In this document: positions 12,654-24,493 of the stretch, one piece after another
Layout of the letters: every line of letters begins with the position of its first letter
Position numbering within the stretch: position 1 is the stretch's first letter
DNA from: Podospora pseudocomata
Lineage: Eukaryota > Ascomycota > Sordariomycetes > Sordariales > Podosporaceae
DNA: 64,000 nucleotides
Direction of reading: 5' to 3'
NCBI RefSeq assembly: GCF_035222375.1
Contig: NW_026946363.1
Span: 4,216,001 to 4,280,000 of the forward strand
Translations under genes and position numbers: made by a program
The notes under the pieces: generated by a model
Told to the model about the DNA's origin: nothing
The model's database searches: none
The model's input: only the letters and a program-made list of their open reading frames with translations

Positions 12654-13751
12654 TCACTTCGCCTTCTTCCCGAGTACATAAATCCCCCACAAATCCCTCA
12701 CCACCCCCACCCAACCCGCCAGGCTCTTCATCACATTCATCATCCCAACATACCTCCAAACAAAACTCTCCACCCTCTCAAAATCCTCCGCGTAGACTTC
12801 CCAAACCGCCTGCACCCTCTCCCCCTCCCCCTCGGGGTTCGTCGGCGCCTCAGCAACCAGCCTCGTGACCCCATCCTCCCCCTCCACAACCCTCATCTTC
12901 GGCCCAACAACCAACGCCCTTCCCCTGATGCCCTCATCAGCCATAAGCCTCGTCCCGGCATCAACCACGTCCCCCAACTCGGCCTTTGGTGCCCCAGCCA
13001 GCAAGGCGATCCCGCTCGCCGGTAGAAGAGGTGTGTCCACAAAGTAAGGGTTCACACAATTCACCCTCACCCCCCTCGTCCAGCTCGTCCCCCTCAGCGC
13101 CCTGAACAGTCCCATAACCCCGTGCTTGGAGGCGGTGTACTCGGTCTGTCCCGGCAAGGGGGCAATGCCGGCGATGCTGCTGACGAGCAAGATATGTCTG
13201 TCCCTCCCTGTCCCGTTCCGAGGAAGGTAGAACATGGCCAGGTGGACCGTGTACGCCACACCCGTGAGGTTCACCTCCAGCACCTTCAACCTCGGCTCCT
13301 CCGGCTCGCTGTTTTCTGTTTTGCTGCCGTTGCGGCGGGGGGAGTCGAAGCTGTTGTCCATGTCCACCACCCCCGCGGCGGCGACTACGCCTTCTATGCC
13401 CCCCGTGGGGGAGTTGGCGACGGCGAACTTGAAGAGGGAGAGCTGGTCGGTCCAGGAGGTGACGTCGCAGTGGTGGTGGTGGAAGGTTTGGGTTGGGTAG
13501 GCGGTGCGTAGCTCGGCGACGAGGGCGTGGCCTAGGCTGTCGTTGACGTCGCCTATGAAGATGTGAGACCCAAAACTTGCCCAGTGCCGGGCGAAGGCCG
13601 CGCCGAAGCCGGAGGCGCCGCCGGTGATGAGGATTGTTTTGCCCGAGAGTGAGGTGGTGGAGTAGGGGGCGGTGGTGTCGACTGGGGAGGATTGGCGGAC
13701 TTGGGAGACGATGGACCAGGAGCCGTCGTCTTGGTCGGTGGTGAAGACCAT
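12654..13751 (-). CDS. Short-chain dehydrogenase/reductase (SDR)
   Basis: 365-residue frame. The NAD(P)-binding motif TGGASGFG is at residues 43-50, the conserved Asp of the HCDVTSW segment at about 96, a VAAAG segment (the NAG-like motif) near 123-127, and the catalytic set Ser192, Tyr205, Lys209 (YTASK). The overall look resembles fungal 15-hydroxyprostaglandin dehydrogenase or 5'-hydroxyaverantin dehydrogenase-like proteins; the substrate cannot be deduced. An upstream in-frame ATG at 13799 exists, but the sequence just inside it (a gctaac branch site then ctcag near 13780) looks like an intron end. I therefore chose the ATG at 13751, with an intron probably lying in the 5' leader; a short upstream coding exon is an alternative. 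The C-terminus (VGVVRDLWGIYVLGKKAK) is mildly hydrophobic then basic. Confidence 0.8.
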   Translation of the reverse strand: MVFTTDQDDGSWSIVSQVRQSSPVDTTAPYSTTSLSGKTILITGGASGFGAAFARHWASFGSHIFIGDVNDSLGHALVAELRTAYPTQTFHHHHCDVTSWTDQLSLFKFAVANSPTGGIEGVVAAAGVVDMDNSFDSPRRNGSKTENSEPEEPRLKVLEVNLTGVAYTVHLAMFYLPRNGTGRDRHILLVSSIAGIAPLPGQTEYTASKHGVMGLFRALRGTSWTRGVRVNCVNPYFVDTPLLPASGIALLAGAPKAELGDVVDAGTRLMADEGIRGRALVVGPKMRVVEGEDGVTRLVAEAPTNPEGEGERVQAVWEVYAEDFERVESFVWRYVGMMNVMKSLAGWVGVVRDLWGIYVLGKKAK

Positions 13752-14562
13752 GGTTTGAGATTCGGGGGAGGGTGTTGTATCTGAGAGGGGAGTTAGCAAT
13801 GAGGTTCATGTGGCAGGAGGGAGGTGACATATGGGCATCAATGGTCCACCGCCAATCTCAGCCTCACCATTCCGGCCGAGGGGCTAGACCATGAACTTGA
13901 GAGGGGGAAAGGGGGGGGTAACATACACGTATATACTAGTCCAGACCAAGTGACAAATCCTCACGATGGACCAAAATATAACGTGACAGAACAAGCTCAA
14001 AACATCACCAGAAAAGAAAACCAGAACCAGCTAGATTAAACGAAGCCTGAAGTAGTTATATGTGAAAGCCCTCTGGTGGGTCAACCCATGCGCCGCTCCC
14101 AATGATAGACATCAAAGCCATCCTTGCTTGTCACCACTTGTCAGCAGCCAAAGAGGATCCAACCTGCAAGGGTGTGCGCAAATGCAAGATGTGCAGGGGA
14201 CGTGACAAGCGGGACTTGCATTTTGGGGAATAGCTCATCCGAAAAGATAAAAAAACCAACTTGCTCGAGATACTACCATCACTGTGTCTAGCATCTCACA
14301 ATTGGGGCCGTGTTACCCATCCACAGCACCAATCCACTGGTAAACACGTCGCACAAAAAATTAGCTTTTCCCTTGGAAGGGGGGTGTGATGTAACCCGCC
14401 TATAAGCCGTGTAAACTGGGTACCTATCCTCAATCCTTTCTATCGGTGTGGCTGTTGTACGCTAGGAACAAAAAAAGTGGTGATTTACGAGTAGCTGAAA
14501 AAAGGCTGGCCGCCACGAATTTTCTGTTGAGAATACAACCCGACAGCGGCAGGATCTAGCCG

Positions 14563-14569
14563 TGACTCA
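14563..14569 (+). promoter_or_regulatory. CPC1/Gcn4-type site TGACTCA (distal)
   Basis: An exact TGACTCA lies about 740 bp upstream of the aspartate-semialdehyde dehydrogenase start. This is the consensus bound by the bZIP regulator of general amino-acid control (Gcn4 in yeast, CPC1/CpcA in filamentous fungi). Function is inferred from the match and the context. Confidence 0.5.
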
Positions 14570-15189
14570 GCTGACATACATCAGAGACTCATCAGAGACT
14601 CATCAGAGACCAAAAAAACCACCAAAAAAACTGACATTTTACCAAGACGAGACATTCGCGGGCTGATATAAAACTCCCCGGGCTTATCTCCGTGATATTG
14701 ACGGGTGCGGAGTTTTTTGTTTCTTTAAAAAGGCAGAGAGCAAGATCCAGTCGGGCAGGTGCTTCAATTTTCGGCTTTCAACAACAATCGCTTGTCTTTC
14801 TCGGCCCGGGGGCGGCTTGTTGGATCGGCTTTGGCCGCGGTGAAGGTGTGGAATTGTAAGTAGGGGGATTCAATTGGGCACTCGGTGCAATCTTTTGCCC
14901 GGATGTTGTTCATCCATTTGACTGCCCCGCCCGACGTTGAAGATGATGTCAAAAGTTCAAAACCACTGGCCTCGAAGAGATGGAATCCCAGCCCTACGGT
15001 GTCCCCAGTGCCCCACGGCCCGCTTGTCTGGCGGGACCCCTGCGCTAAGTCCCGCTACGGTTAGCGAGACGTCACCCGGGCACCCCACCCACATTTCCCA
15101 GTGTGTGCCCAGTCCGATTGCGGGGCATTGGCGGGCCCCGGACGAGATGGAACGGCGAGCGACAAAAAGTTCAAAACCTGGGGGGCGAC

Positions 15190-15196
15190 TGACTCA
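15190..15196 (+). promoter_or_regulatory. CPC1/Gcn4-type site TGACTCA (proximal)
   Basis: An exact TGACTCA lies 110 bp upstream of the ATG of the amino-acid biosynthetic gene at 15306. The distance is typical for cross-pathway-control elements in fungi. This copy is the more likely functional one. Confidence 0.7.
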
Positions 15197-15305
15197 CCTA
15201 ATGTTTTCCCCCCTTCATATATCCAGTACCTAGTGTCGCCGGTCGGGGAGTTTTTCCACTTCTTTTTAGACTCGAGCTGATATATACCTCCTAAATCTAC
15301 CCAAC

Positions 15306-16539
15306 ATGTCTCAATTGCCCGTTAAGAACGTCGGTACGTCCCTCTGCGCGCGTCCCTGAGCTTTGGTTTACCCCGCCATCGTCCGAGGAACCTTGAGAAC
15401 TGACGGTTACCCCTGAACAGGTGTGCTCGGCTGCACTGGTTCGGTCGGCCAGCGCTTCATCCTGCTCCTCCAGCAGCACCCGTCGCTCAAGCTCGTAGGC
15501 TTGGGTGCCTCGTCTCGATCCGCCGGGAAGAAGTACCGCGATGCTGTCAGGTGGAAGCAGGCACAGCCCATCGCTCCCGATGTCGGCGACCTGATCGTTC
15601 GCGACTGCAAGGCCGGCGAGTTCGCCGACTGCGACATTGTCTTCAGCGGCCTCGACAGCGACGTCGCCGGTGACATTGAGAAGGAGTTCCAGAATGCCGG
15701 CCTTGCCGTCTTCTCCAATGCGAAGAACTACCGCCGCGATCCCCTCGTCCCCCTGGTCGTCCCTACCGTCAACCTCGACCATCTCAACCTCATCCCCCAC
15801 CAGCAAAAGACGCTTGGCCTGAACAAGGGCTTCCTCGTGTGCAACAGCAACTGCGCCGTCATTGGGCTCGTCATCCCCTTCGCCGCCCTGCAGGCGCGTT
15901 TTGGAAAGATCGATACCGTCTCCGTCGTGACCATGCAGGCCGTTTCGGGTGCGGGATACCCCGGTGTTAGCAGCATGGACATCATTGACAACGTGGTGCC
16001 CTTCATTTCTGGCGAGGAGGACAAGCTCGAGACGGAAGCACAGAAGATTTTGGGCAGCATCAACGCCGAGGCGACCGCCTTCGAAGATCAGAAGACGTTG
16101 AGAGTCTCGGCAGCCTGCAACCGGGTCCCCGTGTTGGATGGTCACACCGCATGTGTGTCCCTGCGATTCGCCCAGCGCCCTCCCCCAACGGCCGAGCAGG
16201 TGAAGGAGGCCATGCGGGAATATGTCTCCGAGGCACAGCGGCTGGGATGCCCCTCTGCTCCTGAGCCACCCATCAAGGTGTTCGACGAACCCGATAGGCC
16301 GCAGCCCAGACTGGACCGCGAGCTCTCGAAGGGTTACACCGTCAGCGTGGGTCGTGTCAGGGAGGACGACAGTGGTATCTTTGATATCAAGTTTGTTGCC
16401 CTGAGCCACAACAGTAGGTCTTTTCCCCTCTGAGAAGTGATGCGATGAAGTGGTTGCTGACATTGTTATAGCTGTCATTGGTGCCGCCGGTTCTTCCATC
16501 GTCAACGCTGAGGCTGCGGTGCTCAAGGGTTTCGTCTAA
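15306..16539 (+). CDS. HOM2: Aspartate-semialdehyde dehydrogenase (Hom2-type)
   Basis: Three exons, 15306-15333, 15421-16413 and 16472-16539, give 362 residues, close to yeast Hom2 (365). It makes aspartate-4-semialdehyde from aspartyl phosphate using NADPH, the branch point to threonine, methionine and isoleucine. The N-terminal Rossmann loop is [13 protein letters not shown]. The active-site cysteine is Cys154 in SNCAVIG; the fungal family usually has SNCSTAG, so the residues after the cysteine differ slightly. The segment [12 protein letters not shown] is also typical. The last exon encodes [19 protein letters not shown], which matches the family C-terminus. Exon 1 encodes only nine full codons. 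Two TGACTCA elements upstream suggest cross-pathway amino-acid control. The long antisense frame over this gene is a codon-usage shadow. Confidence 0.95.
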
Positions 16540-18222
16540 GCTATGTAAAGAATATATCATGATGAATGTACGGATGGGAAGAGGCATTGATACGGAGTTT
16601 CTAGGCATGGTTTAAAAGTGGCAATCAAAACTTAATCAGCGGTCCATTGAGGACGAGGTAACAAACCGCCAGGTTAGTTATGCTTGATTCCTGCGAGGCA
16701 ACATGTTTCCAGTGATCTGGTTGGTCGTGTGTGATGCTCAAAACGTGTTTTTTGGACACTGCGCGTAACCGCTTTCTTGTGGTAACTGGGCATGTCTCGA
16801 ATAAGCTCTCTTGAGAAATCTTCCTCGTGATGCAAGGTCCGTGTAACGGTGGCCGGCTGGCCCCGGGCCACCGGGTCCGGGGTTTGAGTGAGTCGGGCCC
16901 GGCCGAATGGGGACGAGATCTCAGCGGGCCGGTGGTGGAACTCGGAACTGTCCCAGTACAGAACAACCCCACGAAGCGGTGAGAAACCAACGACGTCAAC
17001 TGAGGGCATGTTTTGAACCTTTAAAACTTCTCAGCCTGGTCTTTTGAGTTGAACTGAACTGCGGCCACTAGCATGGGGTGACGTCCGTCGTCTGGTGCAT
17101 GCCAGATGTCAAGCTTTACGAACAGACAGGGAGATAGTCGGGGCCAGAAGTTCTTTGCGCACTGTTTTCGAATATTCCTCGAGTCTTGACTTTGGTGGAC
17201 AGACAGGTTGTATCACGGTCAGGGTCGTCTGACCTGCGTAGCCGTAGCGCATGTGTCTTGCAGCGGTAGAGCCATGGTTAGTCACAGGTAGTATCTGGCG
17301 ATGAGTGTTGCTTCGAGAGGTGGGCGATGAGACCAGGTGGACCATGAAAAGTACCAAAAGTGACCCTTTGTTTACCCCAGGTCCAGGGTTGTCGAAGTTG
17401 AGGAACCACATCTTCAAAGCTCGGACCTCAGTCCCCGGTTCAGGGGACTTCGCTACGATGTGTTTTGAGTGATCGTCGTCAAGGGTCCAACTCTTATGCT
17501 GCCCGTTAGCAGATGATCCGGGTTTTTGGAGTAAAATGCAGGACCGTGTTTGTTTTCTTTCAGGGTGTTCGAGGCAGGGTTGAAACTGCTGTGGTTCATG
17601 CACTGACTTGGCCTTCAACAAGGTCTTGATACTCCGTACACCGAGGCCTGTTCTTGCACATGTGCCATCTTGGGGGGGCACGAGAAGACCGTCGAGTTGC
17701 AAATTTGATATTCGGGGTTTGATTAAGTAAACAAGAGGGAGATTTGACCTGAAAAGTCAGAATGAAGCTTCAAGATGAGAGCACACCCAAAGGCAGTTGA
17801 TGTCAAGGAGGCACATCTTTGATCTAGTACATCTTCAACAAGATGGGAATCCTAGTTATGGCGGGGTTGTAGATGTGGCGCTCGGGCCACAAAAAGGATC
17901 TAGCTTCTTTAATGAGCACGCGTGGGCGGGAAGCCGCAGCCAGAGTCCGCGTTGTTTCCACTCTGGCAACGTCTTTGGATTGGTCCCATATCCCGACCCG
18001 ATGCTCCCGACTAGGGGCAGTGTCTCCTCTACACTACAATACGGATACTAACCACTGTTCACTGGGACTGCTTGTGTCGTATGTGTGTTGCGTAATGCCA
18101 GGACCGCCGACTTGAACTTCTCCGATCTCTTGTCTCTCACCGCACCGATCAAATACCATCCCTAGCAGACTACCACTGTCGCCAACAGCTTGTCGCAATA
18201 ATCTCCTCAATTCCTCGTAACC
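16540..18222. other. Intergenic tract, no convincing gene
   Basis: It lies between the dehydrogenase and the RhoGAP gene. A 197-codon frame runs on the minus strand at 17109-17702, but it has no motif I recognise, no visible intron partners and a composition like the surrounding DNA. I treat it as chance. The last 150 bp should be the RhoGAP promoter and leader. Confidence 0.5.
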
Positions 18223-20696
18223 ATGTCCCTTGGAGGAGACACCACCACCGGAGCCGCCCCAGAGCAGGGCGCCACTTCACCAATATCAGCACCGCAGACT
18301 CAGAGCGATGAACCATCGCCACAGGTCCAAGATGTTCTTTCATCAGAGGTGCGCAGACTTGTTCTAGAGTTGGGAGCCAGGAGTCTGGAAGCTGACCCCG
18401 CATGTTAATCAGATCGGTATCTCGGTGATGTTAAATCGACTGAAGCAGAGCATTGCTTCGGCCAAGGTGCGATTCCTCTTCAATATTAGCCGGTAGCTTG
18501 AACAACTGCTGACTTTTGCTTGTCTGAATGGTGTAGGAGTTTTCCAATTTCCTGAAGAAACGATCGGCGCTCGAGGATGAACATGCGAATTCGTTAAAGA
18601 AGATATGCCGGCAGTCACAAGAGAGTATGGCCCGATCCGAGCATCGTGGCGGATCTTTTGCGACAGCATACGAGGAGATGATGGTCATTCACGACCGAAT
18701 GGCGGACAACGGGCTGCAGTTTGCTATGTCCCTGCATCAGATGTCCGAGGACCTTCAGGAACTGGCTGCCATCGCCGAGAAGTCCAGAAAGGGATGGAAA
18801 CAAAATGGCCTGTCTGCCGAACATCGCGTGGTCGAACTTGAGACGGCTATGAGGAAGTCCAAAGCCAAGTACGACTCTCTTGCTGAAGAATATGATCGGG
18901 CCCGCACCGGAGATACTACTGGGCGCCAGGGAGGCAAGGTGTTTGGGTTGAGGAGCCACAAGTCAGGCGCACAGCACGAGGAGGATCTGCTACGAAAGGC
19001 CCAAGTTGCGGATCAAGACTATCAGACAAAGGTGCAAGTTGCCCATACCGAACGAAAGGAGCTGCTTGAAAGGACAAGGCCTGAGACGGTCAAGGCGCTG
19101 CAAGATATCGTCAAGGAGTGTGATTCGGGGTTAGTGCTGCAGATGCAGAAATTTGGTAAGTGCGCTTTTTCATCTCTTTCTCGTTGACAAATATTGACGA
19201 AGCATGTAGCCTCGTTCAATGAAAAACTGGTCCTCAGCAATGGCCTTAGTATCAGCCCCTTGAAGAATGGATCTGAGGGACGCAGTCTCCGCGAGTCGAT
19301 TCTGTCCATTGATAACGACAAGGATTTGAATGACTACCTGGCCAGCCAACATGCTAAGGTGCCACCAAAGGCTTCTCTGCCGCAGTATGAACACAATCAT
19401 GTATGTCACGTTTCTGACAGTCATCTGCTCACACCTGCTAACATACCGTCCAGCTCATTGATGCCTCGACTCGTGCTCCAGCAACAACTTACACACAAAA
19501 ACAGTCACAAACCCCTAGCTCTGCCCAGCCCCCGCTTCCACAACCCGGAATGTTTCAACAAAATGCGAGGACGAGCACTTTCTCTGAGACTGTTGCCAAC
19601 GTCCAAAACCAAGGCCCGTATGGTCATAACTATGGCCAGAGTACCAGCTCGATTCCCATATTAGGTAATCCCTCCTCTCAAGCACTGCACGAGAGGAGTT
19701 TCAGTCACGGGAGCGCAATGGGACCAGGATCTGGAGCGGCCAGCCAACAACAGTATGGACAGCGTGGTTCGACGCCCCAACAAACACAACCACCACCTGG
19801 GTCGAGATTTCATGGAGCATACAACTCTCCCTCGTCCCACGACGGGCCTCCACAACTTGGTGCTCTTCCTTTCCAATCTTCTCAGCCCCAGCAGCCTCAA
19901 CAAACCAATTTCAGCCAGCTTCCTTCGCAGCAAACTGCCAGCGGCCCGGTATCCAACTCACTTCAACAACATCCGGTCGTCCCTCCGCAAGCTCATCGGA
20001 ACTCGCCTCCCATTGCACCTCAGATGGCACCATCTCGTCCCGTGTTTGGTGTCAGTCTCACCAGATTGTACGAGCGGGATGGCTTGGCCGTGCCGATGGT
20101 GGTATATCAGTGCATCCAGGCGGTGGATTTGTTTGGTCTGAACGTTGAAGGCATCTATCGACTTTCGGGTTCTGTACCGGCCGTCAACAAGCTCAAGACT
20201 CTGTTTGATACAGACTCGAGCTCCAGCAATCTCGACTTTAGAAACCCGGAGAACTTCTTCCATGATGTCAACAGTGTTGCTGGCTTGTTGAAGCAATTCT
20301 TCCGGGATCTGCCTGATCCGCTGATGACGAGGGAGCATTACAGTGCCTGCATTGATGCAGCTAGTAAGTATCGCATGGTCTCTCTTCCATTGCTTATCAC
20401 TAACCAGTACACCAGAGAACGAAGATGACATTGTGCGTCGCGACTCGCTCCACGCAATCATAAACAACCTTCCGGACCCAAATTACGCCACACTTCGGGC
20501 TCTTACTCTGCATCTTCACAGGGTCATTGAGAATTCGGGGGCAAACCGCATGAGCTCGCAGAACCTGGCCATTGTTTTCGGTCCCACGCTCATGGGCACG
20601 GCACCGGGGTCGGCCATAGCGGATGCCGGCTGGCAGGTGCGTGTTATTGACACGATCTTGCAGAACACGTTTCAGATTTTTGATGAAGATGACTGA
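18223..20696 (+). CDS. F-BAR and RhoGAP domain protein (Rgd1-like)
   Basis: Six exons (18223-18348, 18413-18466, 18537-19155, 19210-19400, 19454-20363, 20416-20696) give 726 residues. Residues about 43-285 form an F-BAR domain that opens with IGISVMLNRLKQSIASAKEF and continues through KKRSALEDEHANSLKKI; this coiled-coil fold binds curved membrane. A Gln/Pro/Ser-rich linker of about 200 residues follows. A RhoGAP domain occupies about 529-720; the arginine finger is Arg566 in GIYRLSG, and the supporting motifs LLKQFFRDLPDPL and MSSQNLAIVFGP are present. Family knowledge: Rgd1-type proteins stimulate GTP hydrolysis by Rho3/Rho4 at sites of polarised growth and septation. The domain order and length fit. 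No residue needed for catalysis looks missing. Confidence 0.9.
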
Positions 20697-21128
20697 GTTG
20701 GTTTGGCGGGTCTGTAATATGGGATGTGTGTGTGTATCTACTCTTGATCATCACCTGTATTTGGGCAGCCCGGAGCGGGAAGGACTTTGCTTGTTTGATC
20801 ATGTTGGGGACGAGGGATTTGCATTGGCATGGCGGTGTTGTGTGTCGATATTTTGAAGGGCACAGCTTGTCGCCGAGGAAGATTTTGTACAGTTTCGATG
20901 TAGCTATTTGGTGGAGATAGGGATGGGGTGGTGGGTGTTTGTAGTGGCGGAATGTGATTGAAACAGATGTGTAGGCATGTTGGGGGCTATTTGGTCACCA
21001 TGGTAAGGTGGAAGTTGGGGTAGGGACATTGTGTAGGTTGCAGGACATATAGAATTCCCCTAGAATGCACTGTGGCTGAACAGAACCATGGGCCATTGTT
21101 CTACAACATGAAGCATACACCAATCAGA
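20697..21128. other. 3' region of the RhoGAP gene
   Basis: No gene is seen. The stretch is G/T-rich on the plus strand, as expected for a 3' untranslated region, and ends at the tRNA gene. Confidence 0.5.
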
Positions 21129-21202
21129 TCCTCTGTGGCGCAATTGGCTAGCGCGTCTGACTGTTAATCAGGAGGTTGGAAGTTCGAGCCTTCCCGGAGG
21201 AG
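21129..21202 (+). tRNA. tRNA-Asn (GTT)
   Basis: A 74-nt intronless tRNA gene. The acceptor stem TCCTCTG pairs with CGGAGGA (one G-U pair) followed by discriminator G. The anticodon loop ctGTTaa gives anticodon GUU, decoding AAC/AAU. The T-loop TTCGAGC is intact. A T5 run at 21207-21211 gives a Pol III terminator. Two identical copies occur at 31352 (-) and 44955 (+). Confidence 0.97.
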
Positions 21203-21836
21203 ATGCTTTTTGGTCTGTTCCGTTCTTTTTTGGTCCGTTTTCCATCAAACTGGTTAATTTCCCACTTTCGGACCTCGCCAGCAAATGGGATTGGTGGATC
21301 GAGTTTGCAACATGCCATTTCCATTTGGGTAAGGTGGGGTTCCTCTCGGCGGGATCGTGCACGTCATCGTTGCGGGATCCTTCTTTTTGGTGGTGAATCC
21401 GATCTGCGCTTGGCTTGGCCGGCTCGGCATCGCTACAATCGCCTGCAAACGACAAACGAATTGAAGGTTCGATCTGGATTCAAGGGGGCATTGCCAGGGG
21501 GTGAGGGTTGGATCGTAAATGTGTTATGGATATGGTGATGGATAAGGGAGGGAGAAGAGAGGGAAGGGTTTGGTTTAAATAGCTGATGTGGAAGCAGGTT
21601 TGTTGTTGTTCAGGTTCCGGACTGCTTCTTGTATCACAACAACCACCTTTTTTATTTACTCGATCCGGCGACCGTTCAGGAAAACATTGCTAGATGTTGG
21701 TTTGATTCTGCGCCGTCTCGAAGATTATTAGTCCACGAGTTTCGCAAGCGGTGTTTGAGATCGGTTTGCTTCTGCGGTTCCCCTTCTTCTCTCATACTTA
21801 CTTAGACTTCTGTTGTCGTTGCTCACTGCCGAAAAG
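21203..21836 (+). promoter_or_regulatory. Phytoene desaturase promoter with a GATC cluster
   Basis: Eight GATC tetramers fall within 21297-21762 (starting at 21297, 21353, 21376, 21401, 21471, 21511, 21662 and 21759), against about two expected by chance. The one at 21297 is the full GATCGA. In Neurospora the White Collar complex binds GATC-containing elements and drives the light-induced carotenoid gene al-1. The cluster is directly visible; its role is inferred from the downstream gene. Confidence 0.5.
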
Positions 21837-23767
21837 ATGGCGAATGAGAAGCCAAGGACCGCGATTGTCATCGGTAAGACAGTTTTCTCTGAACGTGAGA
21901 CACGACAGGATTACTGACACTACTTACTACAGGCGCTGGAGCTGGTGGAATTGCCATTTCTGCTCGTTTGGCAAAGGCGGGGTTGAAGGTCACGGTTCTG
22001 GAAAAGAATGACTTCACGGGTGGGAGATGCAGTATCTTCAGGTCCAAGGCCGGGTTTCGTTTTGATCAAGGCCCTTCGTTGCTGCTGCTGCCAAACTTGT
22101 TTCGTGAGACTTTTGCGGATTTCGGCACCACACTCGAGGCTGAGGGTGTAGAGCTGCTACAGTGCTTTCCCAATTATGATGTTTGTATACCCCCCTACCA
22201 CGTTATTGCTAGTAGCGTACTAATGTTGCCCAGATTTGGTTCTCTGATGGCGCTGTCTTCAGGAGCAGCACTGACACAGCTGCCATGAAAAGAGAGATCG
22301 AGAAGTGGGAGGGGCCAGATGGTTTTCAACGGTATCTCAACTGGCTGGCAGAAGCTCACGGTCACTACGAGATCAGCCTGCAGCACGTCCTACATCGCAA
22401 CTTCACCAACCACGCCCAGCTTGCCGACCCAACTTTCGTCGCACCCACCATCGCCCTTCACCCGCTCGAAAGCATCTGGAGCCGAACCACTCGTTACTTC
22501 TGGTCAGACCGTCTCCGGAGAGTATTCACCTTCGCCACCATGTACATGGGCATGTCACCTTACGACGCCCCCAGCACCTACAGTCTTCTGCAGTACACCG
22601 AGCTTGCCGAAGGCATCTGGTACCCCAAAGGCGGCTTTCAAACCATCCTCGCGGCCATCGAACGTATTGGCCGTCGTCTAGGCGTACAATACCGCCTCAA
22701 CACCCCCGTAGCTAAAGTCCTAACTGGCGGACCAGACGGCAAGACCGCCACGGGAGTCCTTCTGGAGTCTGGCGAGAAGCTGGAGGCCGACCTCGTCATT
22801 GTCAACGCTGATCTTGTTTACGCCTACAACAACCTCTTCCCTCAAGAATCCGAGAACAAATCCGTCGGCCCAACAATCACCCCTTACGCCAAGGACCTCT
22901 CCAAGCGTGAAGCCTCCTGCAGCTCCATCTCCTTCTACTGGAGTTTCTCCAAAAAAATCCCCGAGCTGGGCACCCACAACATTTTTCTCGCGGATGAGTA
23001 CAAGGAATCGTTTGATGCCATTTTCAAAAGGCACACTCTCCCATCTGATCCATCTTTCGTATGCCCCCCCCCTTCTTCCACAAACCATTCACTAACATGT
23101 CTCCAAGTACATCAACGTCCCCTCCCGCGTCGACCCAACAGCCGCACCCCCAGATAAGGACGCCGTAATCTGCCTCATCCCCGTAGGCCACCTCTCCGCC
23201 ACGCACCCGGCCTCCTCCTGGCCCTCCCTCGTCGCCTCGGCCAAAAAGGCCGTCCTGGCCACGGTAGAGAAGCGCACCGGCCTCAAGAACCTCGAATCTT
23301 TGATCATGGAGGAAACGATCAACTCTCCCCCCGAATGGCAGGCCAAGTTCAACCTCGACCGCGGCGCCATCCTGGGCCTGTCCCACTCCTTCTTCAACGT
23401 CCTCTCCTTCCGCCCGAGGACAAGGGCGAAGGGGGTGAGGAATGCGTATTTTGTCGGGGCGAGCACGCACCCTGGCACGGGGGTTCCGATTGTCCTTGCC
23501 GGGGCGAAGATTACGGCGGAGCAGATCTTGGGGGATAAGAAGATGGAGGCTCCTTGGGTGCCGCTGAGGGAGTGGAAGGGGGATGTGCAGGCGAAGCAGG
23601 GGCATGAAAAGAGGGGGGGGGGGAGGTTGGATTTGGTGAAGAGGCCGTTGTGGACGGATGATTGGAATTTGTTTTTGTGGAGTGTGATTGGGTTATTGGG
23701 GGTGGTGGTGGTTTTCCTTGCTGGACCGGCTGCTTGGGGGAACGGGGGGTTTGTGGGGGATTGGTAA
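21837..23767 (+). CDS. al-1: Phytoene desaturase (Al-1/CarB type)
   Basis: Four exons (21837-21873, 21933-22180, 22234-23058, 23108-23767) give 589 residues, the usual length for the ascomycete enzyme. It introduces double bonds into phytoene in carotenoid synthesis, using FAD, at a membrane. The N-terminal dinucleotide fold is IVIGAGAGG (Gly13, Gly15, Gly18), followed by VTVLEKNDFTGGRC and FDQGPSLLLLP. The C-terminal FAD motif FVGASTHPGTGVPIVLAGA is present. A hydrophobic segment near the end (LWSVIGLLGVVVVFLAG) fits the C-terminal membrane anchor of this family. Intron 1 falls inside the GxGxxG motif codons. No partner carotenoid gene is visible within the window. Light control is likely given the GATC-rich promoter. 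Confidence 0.93.
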
Positions 23768-24493
23768 AGGGTAATAATGATAATATGGGGGGAACCATGG
23801 GCGTGGGATTTTCTTTTTCGGGGGGTTATGGTTTTGGGTCGGGGTTTGTGTATTTATTTCTGCTTATAGAAAGCTTGTTTGTACTTGCTTCGGAGGATCA
23901 AGACTTGTTCGACACCTGCGGAGAATGTTGCAATGTGGTCGAGGGCAACGACCCTCTCGATTGTTTGGTTGCTTTCTCATCACCACAACCACAGCATCGT
24001 ACATCAACGGCCAAAAGAAAATTAAGACACCCACCCACCCGTCAGTGACCTCCAAAGGTACTAACTATCCAGCACAAAATGGCAAAAAATCAAAAAGCTC
24101 ACCAAGCCACCTAGGGTGGACTCGATTACGAAAACCCCCAACGGTTTTACTCCAAGAAAGACTCGAACGGACAACCCCTCTTGGTGACTCTTTGGTCCTT
24201 ACCCAAGTCGGTGCCGCGACTCCCACACACTGCTAAGTCATTTGGCAAGAGCAGAGCCAGGAGTCTCGTTCGGTGAAAGAGCAGTGGTTGACCTAATATG
24301 TAAACCGTGCATTCGTGGGGTTGCTCTGCTTTTGTTCGCCACTTTCCCACGACCTCATCTTCTCTTCTCGCAGCTGGCTATCTTCTGTGTGGCCCCTGCT
24401 TGAACAAACGGTATTCAACATTACAAGAGGGCAACTCCCCTCTTCTATCTTCAATATGTCAACAAGGGTCTAGCCCACAAACATATCATAAAT
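23768..24493. other. Convergent 3' region
   Basis: It lies between the phytoene desaturase and thioesterase 3' ends. No gene is supported. A tRNA-like T-arm sequence on the minus strand near 24150 was examined and rejected. Confidence 0.5.

Larger units (their letters stand above)
13800..15305. other. Divergent promoter region between the SDR and ASA dehydrogenase
   Basis: I see no gene. It should hold the promoters of both divergently transcribed neighbours. Visible items are a possible 5' leader intron of the dehydrogenase just above 13780, an 11-bp unit (tcagagactca) repeated three times at 14581-14613, and two TGACTCA sites listed separately. Confidence 0.5.

Noticed and set aside
13752-13799. 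Start of the SDR at the first in-frame ATG (13799)
   Set aside because: A branch site and ctcag lie just after it, so this stretch is more likely intron than coding.
15297-16526. 409-codon frame antisense to the ASA dehydrogenase
   Set aside because: It mirrors the well-supported gene in strong codon bias and has no motif of its own.
17109-17702. 197-codon minus-strand frame
   Set aside because: No recognisable domain, no neighbouring exons and neutral composition; kept only as a remark.
24090-24280. tRNA-like T-arm (TTCGAGTC) on the minus strand near 24150
   Set aside because: No acceptor or D-arm partner at the right distance; the acceptor would pair at only five positions.
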